64,000 nucleotides of DNA from Acephala macrosclerotiorum (taxonomy: Eukaryota; Ascomycota; Leotiomycetes; Helotiales; Mollisiaceae), in contig MU119433.1 of NCBI GenBank assembly GCA_014904845.1, forward strand, positions 26,238 to 90,237. The letters run 5' to 3'. The notes below the pieces were generated by a model, which saw only the letters and a list, made by a program, of their open reading frames with translations, did no database searches and was not told the origin of the DNA. Positions 10,901 to 25,500 of this stretch are shown in pieces. Positions within the stretch are counted from its first letter, which is position 1. Every line of letters starts with the position of its first letter. A program made the position numbers and the translations under genes.

Positions 10901-13459
10901 TTGACAAATCCATGGACCGTCTTGTTTTCCTTAACATCATCGAAGCTTCTCAAGAGTACTCGATTCTTGGCATCTGCCACAAGGCTTGGTTTGTTGGTCA
11001 AAACAAGCAGGCGTTTCTTCTCGACCTTCTCAAGTACTGCCAGGTCTGTCAAGGTCTGTCCAACTCGAATTTTCTTTAGTGCAGATGCATTCTTGGAAGA
11101 AGACCCATCCGTCAGGTGTGCGACTGGAAGCACCGCACGAAGACCAAGTCCTTCAACTTCAACGGATATGTCATCGTTCGATTTCTCTGTGACTGCAGCT
11201 GAGAGAACGTCACCAACTTTCAACTTTTGCAGCGCAACATGTTGAGCAGCTCCAAACACAGATGGGTCTTTGCATGAAACTTTTAGCTTCTCTTCCTCGG
11301 GATCGACGGAAAGAACGTGAACATTCACAACTTGTCCAAGACGGAAATGCTGACTGGGATCTTGTATATATACTTCGCTCATTTCAGCCACAGGCAAAAA
11401 TCCTCTTACTGTCCCATAGAATTGTACTACAGCACCAGTTGGGAGGATGTTGACAATTGTTCCAGGACTCTGCATCCCAGCAGAAATATCATTGTAGTTG
11501 ACAAATGGTGGTGCTTCGGAATTGACCAAGCTTTTCTTCAAGGTCAATCGGATCTGTCGCTTTCTAGGGTCCGTAGATAGTACTCGTGCAGTCACAGTCA
11601 TTCCTTCCTTGAACTTCTTCTCCGGATGAAGGAGCCGAACGTCTGACACGTGAGTGTTTGGAACCAACCCGGAGATGCCATCGGCCAAGTTGACCAGCAA
11701 GCCACCAATTCCCGAGGCGTTGATGATAATTTTCTCAACTTTTCCCTTCAGTACCCCGGCTACCGTAAGGTCCTCAATTCGAAGAAACGGCTGTTCCAGA
11801 ACACTAGTCTCCAACGACAAGAGATAGATTCCGTCAAAAGAATTGTATCCGATAATTCTACCACGATGACTTGAGCCAATCTTGTAGGGTCCGCTCGATT
11901 CGAAAAGGGTTTCAATCTTGCCATCCTTGACGCGAGAGATATGCACAAATCCTGAAACGCCTTTTAATCCAATATCAACGAAGAGGCCAACTCCCGCTTC
12001 CACTTTCTGTACAGCAACTTCCTCGATAATAGTAGACAATGGCAATATTTCTAAAGGATTCTGTCTGTTACCATCTTTTGTTGCCTTCTGGGAGCTAAGT
12101 GTTATGACATGGTCAAGAAGCGATACTCCTAGCTTGGGTGGATCGGAAGTGGGGAAGGTACATATGATTCTGGCCTTTGTTTTGGACCCGATCTTGTACG
12201 TCTTCTCCAAGTCCTGGCCATCAATGGCAGCTCCGGAGTGCATTAAATCCGCCGTGACATCAACCATGCCCATAACCTTTCCTACCACTCCTCTGGAGGT
12301 CACATCTGTGACCAAAACTTCAACCGCGGTACCTGGTAGGAAGGCATCCACCGCTGGTGCTTCGGAAAGATAGTTTTGTTTCTTCACATCACCAATTTTT
12401 CGAATGTCTGTTGATAGCTTGACAATCTTAGAATTGGAGCTGAGACCAGTGACCACACAGAGAAACACAGTGCCCTCCTCGATATCGGAGAGTTTGCTGC
12501 CGAAAGGGATTTCTTTGGCGCCCATGAAGCCACGCATTTCAGGGTCCTCGAGGCCGAGATCCATGACGAGACCATGATCCTCCACGCTCTTCACCGATGC
12601 CATGAGCGTACTGTTGATGATGACATTTCGCTGTGCGAGTGCGTTATTTGACTGCTCTGGTTTGAGAGATAGTTCTATCCGTCTCTTCGATTTTCCTGGT
12701 GTAGTTGACGATTCTTCACCCGTAGAGATAACATAGGCTCGAAGGTATTGACCAATGGAGAATAATCCCGGCAATTCGACATCCTCAGATTCATCCTGCT
12801 CCTCATCCTCTTTTGAATCCTCCTTAGCTGCTATTGCCTCGATCCTCTCGGTGATTCTGTCTGAAATCGATGTTATTGGCACATAACCAGTCAAATTGTT
12901 CGGCAAAGATAGGGCAATATCGTGATCATTAATTTGGGAGACCTGGCCTAGAACCAGAGATCCTGGAACAATTCGCTATGACCTGTTAGTAGTGATAGTA
13001 GTACAAGAGAATATTTGGTCGTACCTTGTAACTCAATCCCTCAATCTTCACACTTTCTTCTTCTGGCTCTGTCTGCTCCGTGGTCTTCTTGCCCTTTCCC
13101 TTTGACTTTGATTTGTGCCTCTTGCGATCGGTAGCCTCTCCAGTTGTGCCGTCTTCCTTCGATTTAGTGGACTTTGCGTTTTGTTCAAACAAGACCTCTT
13201 GTGTAGCTTCAATATTGATTTGCTTATGTTCTAGTGGAGTCAAAAGACTTGCTCCACCTCTTGGAAATGCGACATCTTCCTCTCGAGCCTTTGTAATTTT
13301 CGGAACTAAAGAAGTCTTCGAAGTTGTGGTTTTGTTCTCGTGCTTGTCGTCTTGTCTTGGTCTTTTCGAAGGTCGATTCTCTTCTTCGACAGGTTTCCTG
13401 GAGCGCGCAAAGGATTCGTTCGTTGGGCCGCTCTTCCTCTTCTTGCCTATTGGCGCCAT
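7970..13459 (-). CDS. RRP5: Ribosome biogenesis protein RRP5
   Basis: Three exons: 13459-13025, 12975-8542 and 8491-7970, 1796 residues; introns are 49 and 50 bp. RRP5 is a nucleolar U3/pre-rRNA-binding scaffold needed for both 18S and 5.8S processing. The N-terminus is basic and lysine-rich, typical for the nucleolus. Then comes a long series of S1 RNA-binding domains, visible as repeated units such as GLLVNLADGISGLVPNTHVSD, GVYVQFGGGLTGLLPRN and GVFIVVDDSKNVSGLCHVSQM. A long acidic linker (DEDSDDDEADAM and following) leads to C-terminal HAT/TPR repeats (SRLWIAYMAFQ, VWNNYAHFLHT, DIWNQLLDLEMQQGD). Length and order match the family. It is divergent from the hydrolase gene. Confidence 0.96.
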
Positions 13460-13794
13460 GGCTCAGTTTGTCCGGAATAGGCGCTCGATGTCAATTCTAG
13501 AAACTTGTTGCGAGCGCTCAAGTCTATCGTTTGAAGATTTAAAAATCCATCTCGAAAAATTATACGGTAGCCGAGATTTACCCCAAGCCTTACCGCTAGC
13601 GCAAAACACCGATAAAGGCTTTATCACCAGCCTCGTGGTCTACGGAAGCGTCATTGGTGGGGCGTGATCAGGGTTTATTGACCCAGGCAGAGATAGATTC
13701 ACATCACACTCAGCAATCCAGCACATTCACTCAACCCGCCACGGATATTCAAATTACTTCTCCCAACGAGAATTTGCCTGTGCCAGTCTATCCC
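13460..13794. promoter_or_regulatory. Divergent promoter between RRP5 and hydrolase genes
   Basis: A spacer of 335 bp lies between the RRP5 ATG and the first in-frame ATG of the hydrolase. The hydrolase frame stays open upstream to a stop at 13597 without an ATG, so an upstream coding exon cannot be excluded. Confidence 0.45.
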
Positions 13795-16412
13795 ATGGGA
13801 CCTTTACGACAATCTAAACGAGCAAGAACAAAGCCGCCAGCGGAGGAAAAGTCGGCGAGTACGAGCTCGAATGCTGGGAACGAAGTAGCGGGGGAGGCAG
13901 GGCCATCAACGACTGCAGAACCAGCGACTCCCTCTGTGAATCCCTCTCCAAATGCTTCATGCTCGAAGGAAGACGCTGCTACACCTCTGAAGGCTAGTAA
14001 GGCCGAGTCAGGCACCAGCAAGCAGTTGAAATCAGAGAGCAGTTGGTATGGCACTTGGCCTCGAAAATCGACTGCTTCAGTGCAAGTCGCCAGAGAAAGC
14101 ATCCTAGCAGACAAGCCTACAAACGCGTCATCCGCAGACTTGAGTCGGTTCGAACCAAAGAAGGCTGCAACGACCACCGCTTCACGACCACCCTCGATGC
14201 ACCTCGGCAAGTGCAAGGAAACAGTAGATATCACCATGGTTGGAACTCTCGAAGCTGAAAACGAGCCAGGCAAGGACAAATCTAATCCACCCATTGACGA
14301 GAACAAAGTGCAAGCTGAAACGAAGCCGGCTGAGGATGTGCCTGCTCCGTCCAAATCAGAGTCGATAGCAGACATGATCCCACAACGACCTGCTACTTCC
14401 TCTGGATGGCTCGGAGGATGGTTGAGCAGGCCAGTCCCGCAGACTCACGCCGAAGATGAGTGTGGCCAGATCTCTAGTGAACCACAGCCGACACAAAAAC
14501 CGGAAGACCAGACGCCTCCAGATCAGGTAGAACAAGAAGTGGCCACGACACAGACAATACCTACTGAACAAGCCACTGAGCAAGCCACAGTTCCAGCACA
14601 GTCTTCATCATCTTGGTTCGGGTTATGGTCAACTGTAGCACCCTCGACTGTGGCAGAAGCTCCGAAAGAGGAAATCCTCGTGAAAACAGGAGAGACTGGT
14701 GGAGATACTGTCATGGAAGACGCTCCAACTGCAGCAACAGAGACAACACCCCGACCTGCAGCTGGGTCTTCTTGGGCATTTTGGTCCACAGACACATCTA
14801 AGAAGCCAGCTGATGCGTCGGGGAAAGTCGAGATATCTGGACAACTTGCAGTGGCTGGAGAGAATTCACAAAACCAGCCTGAGCCAGCCAAGACTGTGCC
14901 AGTGAAAGATACAAAGGCTAAAGACAAGAAGGCAAAATCAAGCAAGCGGAGCAGGCCACTCTCTACTGAAGTGGAGATTACCTCTCAAAACGCCACTGTG
15001 GAAGCGGGATCCAAAGCTACCTCGTCTCAAAGTCCAGCACCAGTAAAAGCTGCTCCTCCAAACTTGCTGCTTCCTTCAGTCAAAGGGACTTATCGTCTTG
15101 TTGAAAACCCCTCAATTTTACAACAGATCACTCGCCTCATCCTGTATGGGCAGCAAAAACCTGTTAAGCATGTATTCTTGGCCAAGGAACCACCAAAGAT
15201 CAAGAAAGCTCTAGCAATAGGCATACACGGCCTTTTCCCGGCACCCTTACTTCGCACTGTGATCGGGCAGCCTACTGGAACCTCTATCCGATTCGCAAAT
15301 CATGCCGCCGATGCAATTCGACGTTGGGCAGACAAGAATGGATTGGTCGATTGCGAAATAGAGAAAGTCGCTCTCGAAGGAGAAGGGAAGATTGCTGAAC
15401 GAGCTGACAATCTTTGGAAGCTTCTGCTAAATTGGATTGAGCATGTTCGAAAAGCCGACTTTATCCTGGTTGCGTGTCATTCACAAGGTGTTCCCGTGGC
15501 TTTGATGTTGGTTGCAAAACTCATCGAGTTTGGTGTGGTAACTCAGGGAAAGATAGGGGTTTGTGCAATGGGTAAGTTCTCTCCAGGAGAGGCATCTATT
15601 AAGCAATTAGACCTGCTAATATCGGTTTATAGCTGGTGTGTCGCTTGGACCATTCCCGGATTACAAGTCTAGGTTGTTCAGCGGGTCGGCTGGGGAGCTG
15701 TTCGAGTTCGCAAACCCAGAGAGTGTTGTGTCCAAAAGATATGAAGACTCCCTTCGTGTGGCTGTGAAATACGGAGTCAGAATCACCTATTGCGGGTCCA
15801 TCGATGACCAGTTAGTATCAATGGAGGTATGTTTCACTCTTGTTGGTAGTTCGCATCTGGAGCTAACAGCGCTAAGTCATCGACTTTCTCGCCTGTGAGC
15901 CACCCATACATTTACCGGGCTGTTTTTGTTGATGGCCGAATACATGCTCCTGACTTCCTTTCGCATCTCGTTGGGTTCGCCTTGAAACTTCGTAACCTCG
16001 GAGTCTCAGATCACGGTCTCATTCGAGAACTCTCTGCTCCTTTAGCAGGCTCTCTCTATACAGGCGAAGGTCACAGTCGCCTGTACGATGATGGTAGTGT
16101 TTACGAGTAAGTGACTGAACTCCCCTGCCAAGATCTCTGTTAATATTTTGCAGTCTCGCCATCGAATACGGCCTAGAAACCACATCAGTAGGAGATGTTC
16201 CACTAGATATCAAAAAATACGAAATACCAACGAATACAAATCCATACATTCTTCCATGGATCATGCGTGGTCTTCTAGAAGAAGACTTTGTCAAGACGGA
16301 GCTGGATCAAGAGACGACAGAACTTCTGAAGCAATTTGACATTTGGAAACCATCTACGAAAGTCTTGAAGGATGTAAAGTATAGACTTGAGGCCGTTAGG
16401 TCGAAATTATAG
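13795..16412 (+). CDS. Fungal alpha/beta-hydrolase-fold protein with repeated SSWxxxW motifs
   Basis: Four exons: 13795-15571, 15633-15826, 15877-16106 and 16154-16412, 819 residues; all introns GT..AG. ATG 13795 is the first in-frame methionine. The N-terminal half is low-complexity (Ser, Thr, Glu, Ala, Lys) with four aromatic motifs: SSWYGTW (about residue 82), SSGWLGGW (about 202), SSSWFGLW (about 271) and SSWAFW (about 324). The C-terminal half has a hydrolase core: ALAIGIHGLFP, the nucleophile elbow ACHSQGVP (Ser about residue 563), SLGPFPDY, ITYCGSIDDQLV (candidate acid) and PYIYRAVFVDG. I think it belongs to the fungal family related to yeast YML020W, but this is memory only. The substrate is unknown. 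Confidence 0.8.
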
Positions 16413-17359
16413 GGTAAAGGAATTGGTAAAGGTACACTGGTTGGCGCTTGGGAGATGAAACTCGGCTGGGTTACCTGGGCAAGGTAGACACTTCATTGTC
16501 TAGCGTTGAGAAATACATAGCGTTCATGACACAGAGAATGATATCCTCAATACAATTCAACAGGGCTACACTTGGTAGATTGAAGCAGACTAATTTCCAA
16601 GTCAATTCGAACTCCACGTGATTTACACTTCGGATTAGAGGCACAGTGTTCCAACTTCACATCCTTCGCCTCGCTTTTCAGCGTTCACTTGTTTCACTTT
16701 CAAAGTGGCTAATACGACAGCATGTATTTTGGCACCCAAGGGAGGGATTGGCTGACATCTGTATCTCGTAAGATTGGCATTTCGACTTTCAAGATTTCTA
16801 GGCCAGCTGCCCCGCTCTGTCCCCCGAAACCTCAAAACCTACGACGTAATTCTCTTTCAAGGGCCGGAGCAAAGCTCCTGAGCTTCCCCACCCCAAAACC
16901 CCTCCTACTTACAGCCTACCAACGCACAATGTGGTCTCCATCAGAGCTCCAGAGCTAGCTGTCAACTACCTTGGCTCTGGACACCGGCAATTTTTGACGG
17001 AAACCACACTCCTTGCCGCTTCGTGCATCGGACGTCCTATCTGATTCAGGCCCAGAATAGTAATGACGTTTTAGCTATTGGCTAGATACCCTGAGCACTG
17101 CAGGACTTCTACCCCTCAGCCTCAGGAATGAAACTTCATCCAGATCTCGTCTGTTTGAGACATACGTCAACTGCAAACAGAATTCGACCGCAACGTCATT
17201 GTCGGACAGAAGATATGTCTCAATATATTAGGTATAGAATTCTACGGTAAGTTTTCTTTTCTGATTTTCTCGTGCTTAAGCTCTTCTTTACATTCAAACT
17301 TTCTTCTATAGTTGAACATTCGGTCCTTCTATATCACTCTTAAGGTTGAAATCAAGATC
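16413..17359. other. Intergenic region upstream of the catalase pseudogene
   Basis: I see no supported gene. The 3' end of the hydrolase and the old catalase promoter lie here. A GTAAGT..CTATAG pair at about 17248-17311 looks like a 5' UTR intron of the catalase. Short ORFs, for example 16722-16958, show no family features. Confidence 0.4.
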
Positions 17360-17501
17360 ATGCAATCAGTAATGAAAGATACTGTCCAAAAGGTGGGAAA
17401 CGCTATCAACACAGCTATGTCTCCCAATCAGAAGATGGCAGATATGAAACGCGATGTGATCGAACCAAACTCTAAGGATGTCTTGGCGAGTGATTTTGGT
17501 A
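17360..17501 (+). pseudogene. 5' fragment of a large-subunit catalase, cut by the 10.4 kb element
   Basis: The fragment starts MQSVMKDTVQKVGNAINTAM and runs to DVLASDFG, then enters the element. This is the N-terminal extension of clade 2 (large-subunit) fungal catalases. Removing the element and one TA gives SDFGTKQPVGSHDVW, in frame with the 3' part at 27918. An ATG at 17312 lies upstream in frame, but the family N-terminus favours 17360. Confidence 0.8.
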
Positions 17502-18585
17502 AGAGCTGGGACCACTACACATGGCCCACTTAACCGAGAATTATAAAATCAACCCTTTTAATTTTAAATTTTATAATTAATTCATTACTCAGTCTTTTGC
17601 TTTGAAATTAAAATTATATATTAATAAATAGTAATTAAATCTCGTATTATAATAATATTTTTAATTTTATAAATTAATTATTTTATATAATATTTAAATT
17701 TACGTAAATTTATTCGATTTTATAATTTTTATAATTTTTTATATAAATTTTTTCTATTTTTCGATATATAAAATTTTTTTTTTAATTTTTTATTTATTTA
17801 TCGTTAAATTTTTTTAATTAAATTTAAATTAAACGAATAAAAAAATTAATTAAATTCGTGAATTTTATATTATAATTTAAAAAATTAAATTTTTTTTTTA
17901 TATATTTTTATTTCGTTTTCTATAAAAATATATTTCGAATTTATATTATCGAATAAAAAAAAAATTACAAATTAAAAAATTTATTAAAAATATATTTAAA
18001 AATAAATATTTTTATAATTTAAATTTTTTTTATAAATATTAATTTTAATTTATAATTTTAATTAATAAATAAATCGTATATAATTTAAAAAATTTTTTAT
18101 TTATTTTTCGTATTATTTAAATTTTTTAATTTTTTTTAAATTTTTAAATATAATTTTATTTAATTATATAATTGTTTATTAATTTTTTTATTATTTATTA
18201 TTATTTTTATAAATAATATAATTTAATATTTTTTATTATTTATATTTTTTAATAAATATTAATTTTTTTTTAAATTTATTATCGTAATATATAAAATCGA
18301 AAATATATAATATAATAATAATAATTTATATAATATAATTCGAATAAAAATTGAAAATTGTAATAAAATTTTAAAATTAATAAAAATTATTTTACGAGAA
18401 AATTAATTTTTTACGATTATACAAATATATTAATAAATGTTTTTTATAAATATAATATATAATTTCGAGCGTTTTTTTTTTTAGTATTTAACGATTATAT
18501 TTTTATTTAAAAATGTGTTTTATTATTTTTTTAAATATAAAAGTCTTTTTTTTTGAATTTTTATAAATTGTAAATAATTATACAA

Positions 18586-18715
18586 TATTATATAAAAAAA
18601 CTCGAGATCAAATAATACAATTTAATTTAATATAATATAATTTATCGAGTTTAATTTTTATATTGTAATTTTATAAAATAAATTATTTTTTACTATATAT
18701 ATTACTTTTTTAACA
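18586..18715 (+). repeat. RIP-mutated copy of a 130 bp direct repeat
   Basis: Aligns without gaps to 27596-27725. I count 46 differences in 130 columns. Forty-four are C to T or G to A going from the right copy to this one, one is a transversion and one goes the other way. CTCGAG and one CGAG are kept. Weaker similarity reaches left to about 18571. Confidence 0.9.
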
Positions 18716-19503
18716 AATAATAATAATAATAATTTATTCGTTTTAAGATTTTATATTTGTTTTAAAACGCGATTTCAACGATTTCTATTTATTATTTTAT
18801 TTTTTAATAATTAATATATTGATCGCACAAAATATCGTTCAAATCGTATATAATTTTCAAGAGTTTCAACGAATCAAATACAAATATACTAACGATTTCG
18901 AATTTTAAACTATTAAAATTATTTAATTTATTATTTAATATTTTTCGAATTCTCGTTTATTTTATTTTATTTTTATTTTTAAAATTGTTTCGATTTTACG
19001 AAATATAAAAACTTTAATAAAATTAAAAAATATTTTTATTTTGAACGTATAAATTTAAAGTAAAATTAATTTTAATACAATTCTCAAAAAATTTATTATA
19101 ATTACTAAAATTATTATATGAAATCGAAAATTGAAATATATATTTAAAAATAAAAATAAAAATTTAATTTTAAAAATTTTAAAAATTTTAATATTACGAA
19201 AAAAAAATATTTAATTTTTTTAAAATTTAAAACAAAATATTAATTTCGTACGATTTTTTCAAACGATATTACAAAAAAAATATACAATTTTAATTTTATA
19301 TATCGAAAAAAAAATATTTAAAAAAATAATTAATTTATTACTCGAAATACTCGAAATTAAAAATAATAATCAATGTAATAATCAATAAAATAATTTTATA
19401 CTCGAAATATTAATATCAATACAAAATATTATTTTTATTATTTTTCAAATTTAAATTCAAAATATAACGAATAATAATAAATATTATATTTTCAATTGTA
19501 ATC

Positions 19504-19504
<1 letters not shown>

Positions 19505-19544
<40 letters not shown>
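19505..19544 (+). repeat. (TAA)n microsatellite
   Basis: About 13 uninterrupted TAA units inside the A+T-rich element. Probably a simple repeat arising in extreme A+T sequence. Confidence 0.9.
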
Positions 19545-22500
19545 CGAAATCTTATTAATAAAAATTTTATTAATATAAAATAAAAATCAAAAAATATAAA
19601 TTATTTTAATTTAAATTTAAAATTTTTTTATAATAAAAATAATTATATTATAATCGAACAAAATATTTATTAACGCGATATTTATTTCTTTATAAATTAA
19701 ATTAAAAATAATATTATTAAATTACGCGTTTTAATCGTTAAATAAAATTTTTATATTTATTTTCGTAATATAATTTTAATATAATACTTTAATAAATTAT
19801 TTAAACTCGAAAAAAAAAAAATTTAAATTCGATTAAAATAACGTTTTTATATAAATCGATATATTTATTTACAAATTTAAAATAATTCTAATTATAATTT
19901 TATACAAATTTTTAATAATATAAATTTAAAATTTTATATATTTTTTTCAATATTAATTAAAATAATTTTAATTAAAAATTTTATAAAATAAAGAATAATA
20001 AAAATACAAATTTAAAAAAATAATTTAAAAAATTTTTTTTTTTTATTAAATTTAATAATAATAATAATAAACGCGATTTCAAATTTAAAAAATTAAATAA
20101 TTTCAATTTAATTTTTTATTAAAATTTAAAATAATTTAAATTACAATTTAAATTTTTTATATTTTATATAAATTTTTATTAGTTTTTTTTTTAATTAAAT
20201 TTTTCAATAAAACAAATTAATTAATAATAAGAAATTACTATAAAAATTTATTTTATTATTATTAAAATTTAAACTCGTATTATTAATATTAATAATAAAA
20301 TTCGAAAAAATCGAAAATAATAAATTTGTTTACAAATTAAATTTTTATAAAAATCAATAAAAATTTAATAATAATAATTATAAATTCAAATAATATTATT
20401 AATATAATAACGTATATTAAATTAATAACAATTTTTACGATATTTTTATAGCAATTAAAATTAATTATAATAAAAAACTAAAAAAATAAAAATAAAAAAT
20501 TATTAAAAAATTAAATTTTAATTCAATATAATTTAAAATTTTAATCGAAAAAAAAATTATTATTAATATAATTTATTTTATTAATATTATTAAAAAGATT
20601 TTTAATTATAAATACGAAAAAAAAAATTTATTGAAAATTTAATTATTTAAATATATTTATAAAAACTTTTACAATATCAATTAATTTTATTAAAATTTTT
20701 TATTGAAAATCGAAAAATATTATTAAATTTCTTTATTAAAAATTGAAAAAATCGATAAATATAATACTAATAATATACGAGAAATTAATAAATATAATAA
20801 ACAAAAAATAATTTTTTCAATTTAATTATTTATAATAAACAATTTTTCGTTTTAATAATTTATTAAAATAATTTTTACGAAAATTTCAAATAATTTTATA
20901 ATAAAATATATATATGTAATAATAAAAATCAAATTAAAAATAAATAGTAAATTATATAAAATATATATTAATTTTAATTATTTTCGTTTTTTAATCGATA
21001 AAAAATAAATATAATTCGTATTGAATTTATTTATTAATAAATTCGAATTAATTATAATTTCAAAAATCAATAAATTAATAAAATTCAATAAACGAATTAT
21101 TTTTATAATATATATATTCAAAGTAATTAAAAAATAAAATATATTTAATAAAATTAAAATTCGTATATAAATAATTAAAAATTTCGATTTTAAATTTTTT
21201 TTAAATAACGAATTTTTATATTTATATCAAAAAAAATTAAATTATAAAAACTATATATTTATTATTGATTTATATAAAAATTTGATTATATTGATTCGAA
21301 TTTTTATAAAAAGTTTTTATATTAAAAAAAAAATTTTATACGTAAAAAATATTGTAATTTTATTTCAAAAAATCGTTATAATATTAATTATATATTTTTT
21401 ATTATTTAAAAATTATTAATTTATATTTAATATTTAATATATACGTATTTACAATATTATTATAAATAAAATAAATTTTATTATTATTACAAATTCAAAT
21501 TTTATTAATTTATTAATCAAATAAAAAATTAAATTAAAAATATATTAAAAATACGAAAAAAACAATTATTATATAATCGAATTAATTTCGAATAAAAACG
21601 AATAAAACTCGAATAAAATTATTAAATAATAATATTTATATATATATCGTAAATTTAAAATTCGTAATTTAATTCGAAATTTTAATCGACGAATTTACGA
21701 TTTATTAAATTAATAAAAATTTTATCGATTTTTTATTTGAATTATATATATTTATTTTATTAATCGAAAATTAATAAAAAATAAAAATCGTTAATAATAA
21801 ATATTTTATTAATATAAAAAATTAAAAAATTATTAATAAAAGATTTAATATTATATATAATAAAAATAAATTCAAATAAATAATTTAATTAATATTTTTT
21901 AATTATTTCGTATTTATAATTTAAAAAAATAATTAAAAAAAAATTTATTTTATTATTAATATAAAATCTATTAATAAAATGATAATTTTCAATGTATATT
22001 TAATATTATATTAAAAAAAAATTATAAAAACTTTTAAAAATATAATTTATATTACGATTATTAATAAATTAAAATTTTTTTATTAATTTTTAATTCGAGA
22101 AAATTATTAAAACAAATTTATTATTATTAATTATTGTAATTTAAAACGTTTTAAAGTAATTTTTTAAAATTTTAAAATTTTATTTATTTATATTCAATAA
22201 ATTATAAATTTAAAACTTTAATTATATCATTATTTTATTAGAGTTTTTATTAATAATATAATCGTTTTTTTAAAAACGCTAAAAATTTTTTTTTAATATT
22301 TATACGAAATATTTGTTTTATTTACAAAAATATATTTATATTTATTTTTATTAAAATTTTTTTTAAAATATTCGTCGATTTACTTTTTTAATTATTATAT
22401 AAACGAATTTAAAATATTTACAATCGAAAAACGAATAATAATAATTAAAAATTTTATATTTTTCGAGATTTTAAAATCTTTAAAAATATATTTAAAAATA

Positions 22501-25500
22501 ATAAATTAATTTCGATTTTATATATCGTTTTACGCGTAAATATCGAAATTATTATAATAATATAAAATACAAATATTTATATAAAAAATAAAATTTTACA
22601 AAAAAAATAAAAAATAAAATTTTTTATGTATATATTATATAAAAATCTACGAATTAAAAAAAAAATATTATAAAAAAATTTTCAAATTTATAATTATTAA
22701 ATAAACGTATATTAATTTATTAAAATTTAAATAAATCGTTTTTTTTTTAAAATCGATATTTTTAAAAACGATTTTAAAATTATAATTTTTTATTTTAAAA
22801 AAAAATTATATTTTAATTTTAAATTTTTTTAATTTATTAATTTTTACGATTTAATTTATATTATTTTTAAATAAATTAATTTTTTTCGTCGAAAAATATT
22901 ATTATTTTATCAAATTCGAAATAATATATTTAATATATATTTATAAAAAATTTCGAATTATAATTTAAAATAATAAACGTTTTATTCAAATTTTAATAAA
23001 TTATTTAATAATAAAAAATATTTATAATCAAATTTTTTTATTTATTTTCAATATTATTAAAATTAATATAAAACTTATTACGATTTTTGAATATTTTTTT
23101 CAATTCAATTTCAAAATATAATACATTTTTAGAAAATCAAATATTATATTTAATATTTTAAACAAATTTAAAATTATTTTTTCGAAAAATATTTTTAAAA
23201 ACAATATTTTAAATAATTTTTACTCATTCTCAAAAATTATTATTAATTTAAAATACAAATTATAATTTACAAAAAATTATATTAAAAATCGTTATTTTTA
23301 TAAGATTTTAAAGTTTTTCAATTAAAAAAAACAAATTAATTTTTTAGAAAATTTAAATTAATAATATTTTTTTTTTTTTATAAAATAATTTATTATTTTA
23401 TATTTTTTATAAAAATTTCAATCGTTTTTATATTTCGAAAATTATATTTTACGATATTCTTTTGAAAATTTATAATAAATATTATTTCGATCTCAAAAAA
23501 ATAAAATAAAAATTATCGAATTTTACAATTCGTAAATTAATAAAAAAATTAATTAAATATTTAATCTATTATTCAAATTGTTTTTATAATAAAATTTTAC
23601 GATTTTCAATATACGATTTTTTACAATTAATTCGTATTAAATTAAAATTTTTTATAATAATTATAATTAATTTTATTTTTTATTTTTTAATTATAAAAAT
23701 AATCGTTTTATAAAAAATTAAAAATTTCGATTTTTTCGATTATTTAATACTAATATTTTATAAATTCTTTAAAAAAAAATATTTATTTTAAAATATATTA
23801 TATATACAATTAAAAATTAAATTAAAATTTTAATTACAATATTTGTATTTTATAATTAAAAAATATCGAATAATATTATTTTCAATCGAAATAAAAAATT
23901 CGATTTCGAATTTTAATAAATTATTTTTAAATCTATAAATACAAAACTACGAATATTTATCGTTTAATATTTATAAACAAATAAATTATTAAAACAAATT
24001 ATATAAAAAATCGAAATCGATTTTTATTATTTTATTATATTTTATTTCGATTAATTATAAACGAATTATATTATTTTATATTAAACTTCTATTAATAATA
24101 TATTTATAACAATTATTAACACTAATTCAAACGAAATTATTACCGATTATAAAACGAATACAATTTTATTATTTTTATACAAATTAAATTCTTTTGATAT
24201 TTTTAAAATTATTTGAAAATTTTATTAATAAAACATATAATTAATTATTGATTTTATTATTATATTTATTAAAAAAACGATATAATTTTAAATATAAATC
24301 GTTTACAATAAATATCGATAATTTAATATATATTAAATTTTATAAAAATTACAATTTTTTAAATTATTCAAATTTAAAATCAATAAAATAATAAATCGAT
24401 TTTTTTTTATTAAAAAACGTATTAATCGTTTTATATATAAATTGTAATTATTTTTTTATTAAAAAATTTATTCAATTATTTTTATTATTTATTTATATTT
24501 TATATTAAAAAATAAAAATTCGTATAATAAATTAAAATTAAATATCGTAAAATTAATCGATATTAATTCAAACGATAAATATAATAATAATTAAAAAATT
24601 TAAAAAATTTAAAAAAATTATTAATAAAAAATATATTTAATATAATAATAAAAACAATTTCAAGTATTTAATCAAATGAAAAAATTATAATATATAAAAT
24701 CAATAATATAAAATCGAATTACTTAAAAACGTAATTAAATTTATTTAAAAATATAAAACTCGTATATTAAAATTTTTAATTCGAATTCGTATACGTATTT
24801 ATTTAAAAAATTAATTTCGAATTCAATAATAAAAAATTCAATAATTATATAAATCTTGAAATCGTTTTAAAAAAACAATCGATTTAAAAAAAATTTATAT
24901 AATTTTAATCGATTAAAAAATTTTACTTTTAAATTTATTAAATTTTTTTTATTTATTAATATAATTTTATTTGTTTATAATTTATTTATTTTAAATTTTT
25001 TTTATATAATTTTTTTTATTTTATTATTAATAATAATAATTTTTAAAATCGAAATTATTTAATTTTATTATATATTTTATTTTTATAAAATAACGTATAA
25101 CGTTTAATAATAACAATTTTAATATTTATAAATTTTTAATTTTTAATATAAATTTTATCGAATTTGAAATTTTTTTATTTATTTTCGATATATAAAAACG
25201 ATATATTTTATTATTTTTATTAAATAACGAATTAAATAATATTATTTATTATTTAATTTTTTTTTAATTCAATTTTAAATAAAAATAATAAATTCGTTTT
25301 CAATTATAAAATATTTTACGAATTTTATTACAAATACAAAATAAATTTTTTAAAAATTTTATTATTATTTGTATTTAATTTTTCAATTTTTTTATTAAAT
25401 TTCAAAAATATTTTATTAATTTCTCTAGTAATTTTATTAATTTTTTTATTCAAATTTAATAATATTTTATTAAATTTTTTTACGATATATTAATTTTTTT

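Noticed and set aside
9791..12373. Several plus-strand ORFs over RRP5
   Set aside because: Shadows of the RRP5 coding strand; no independent signature.
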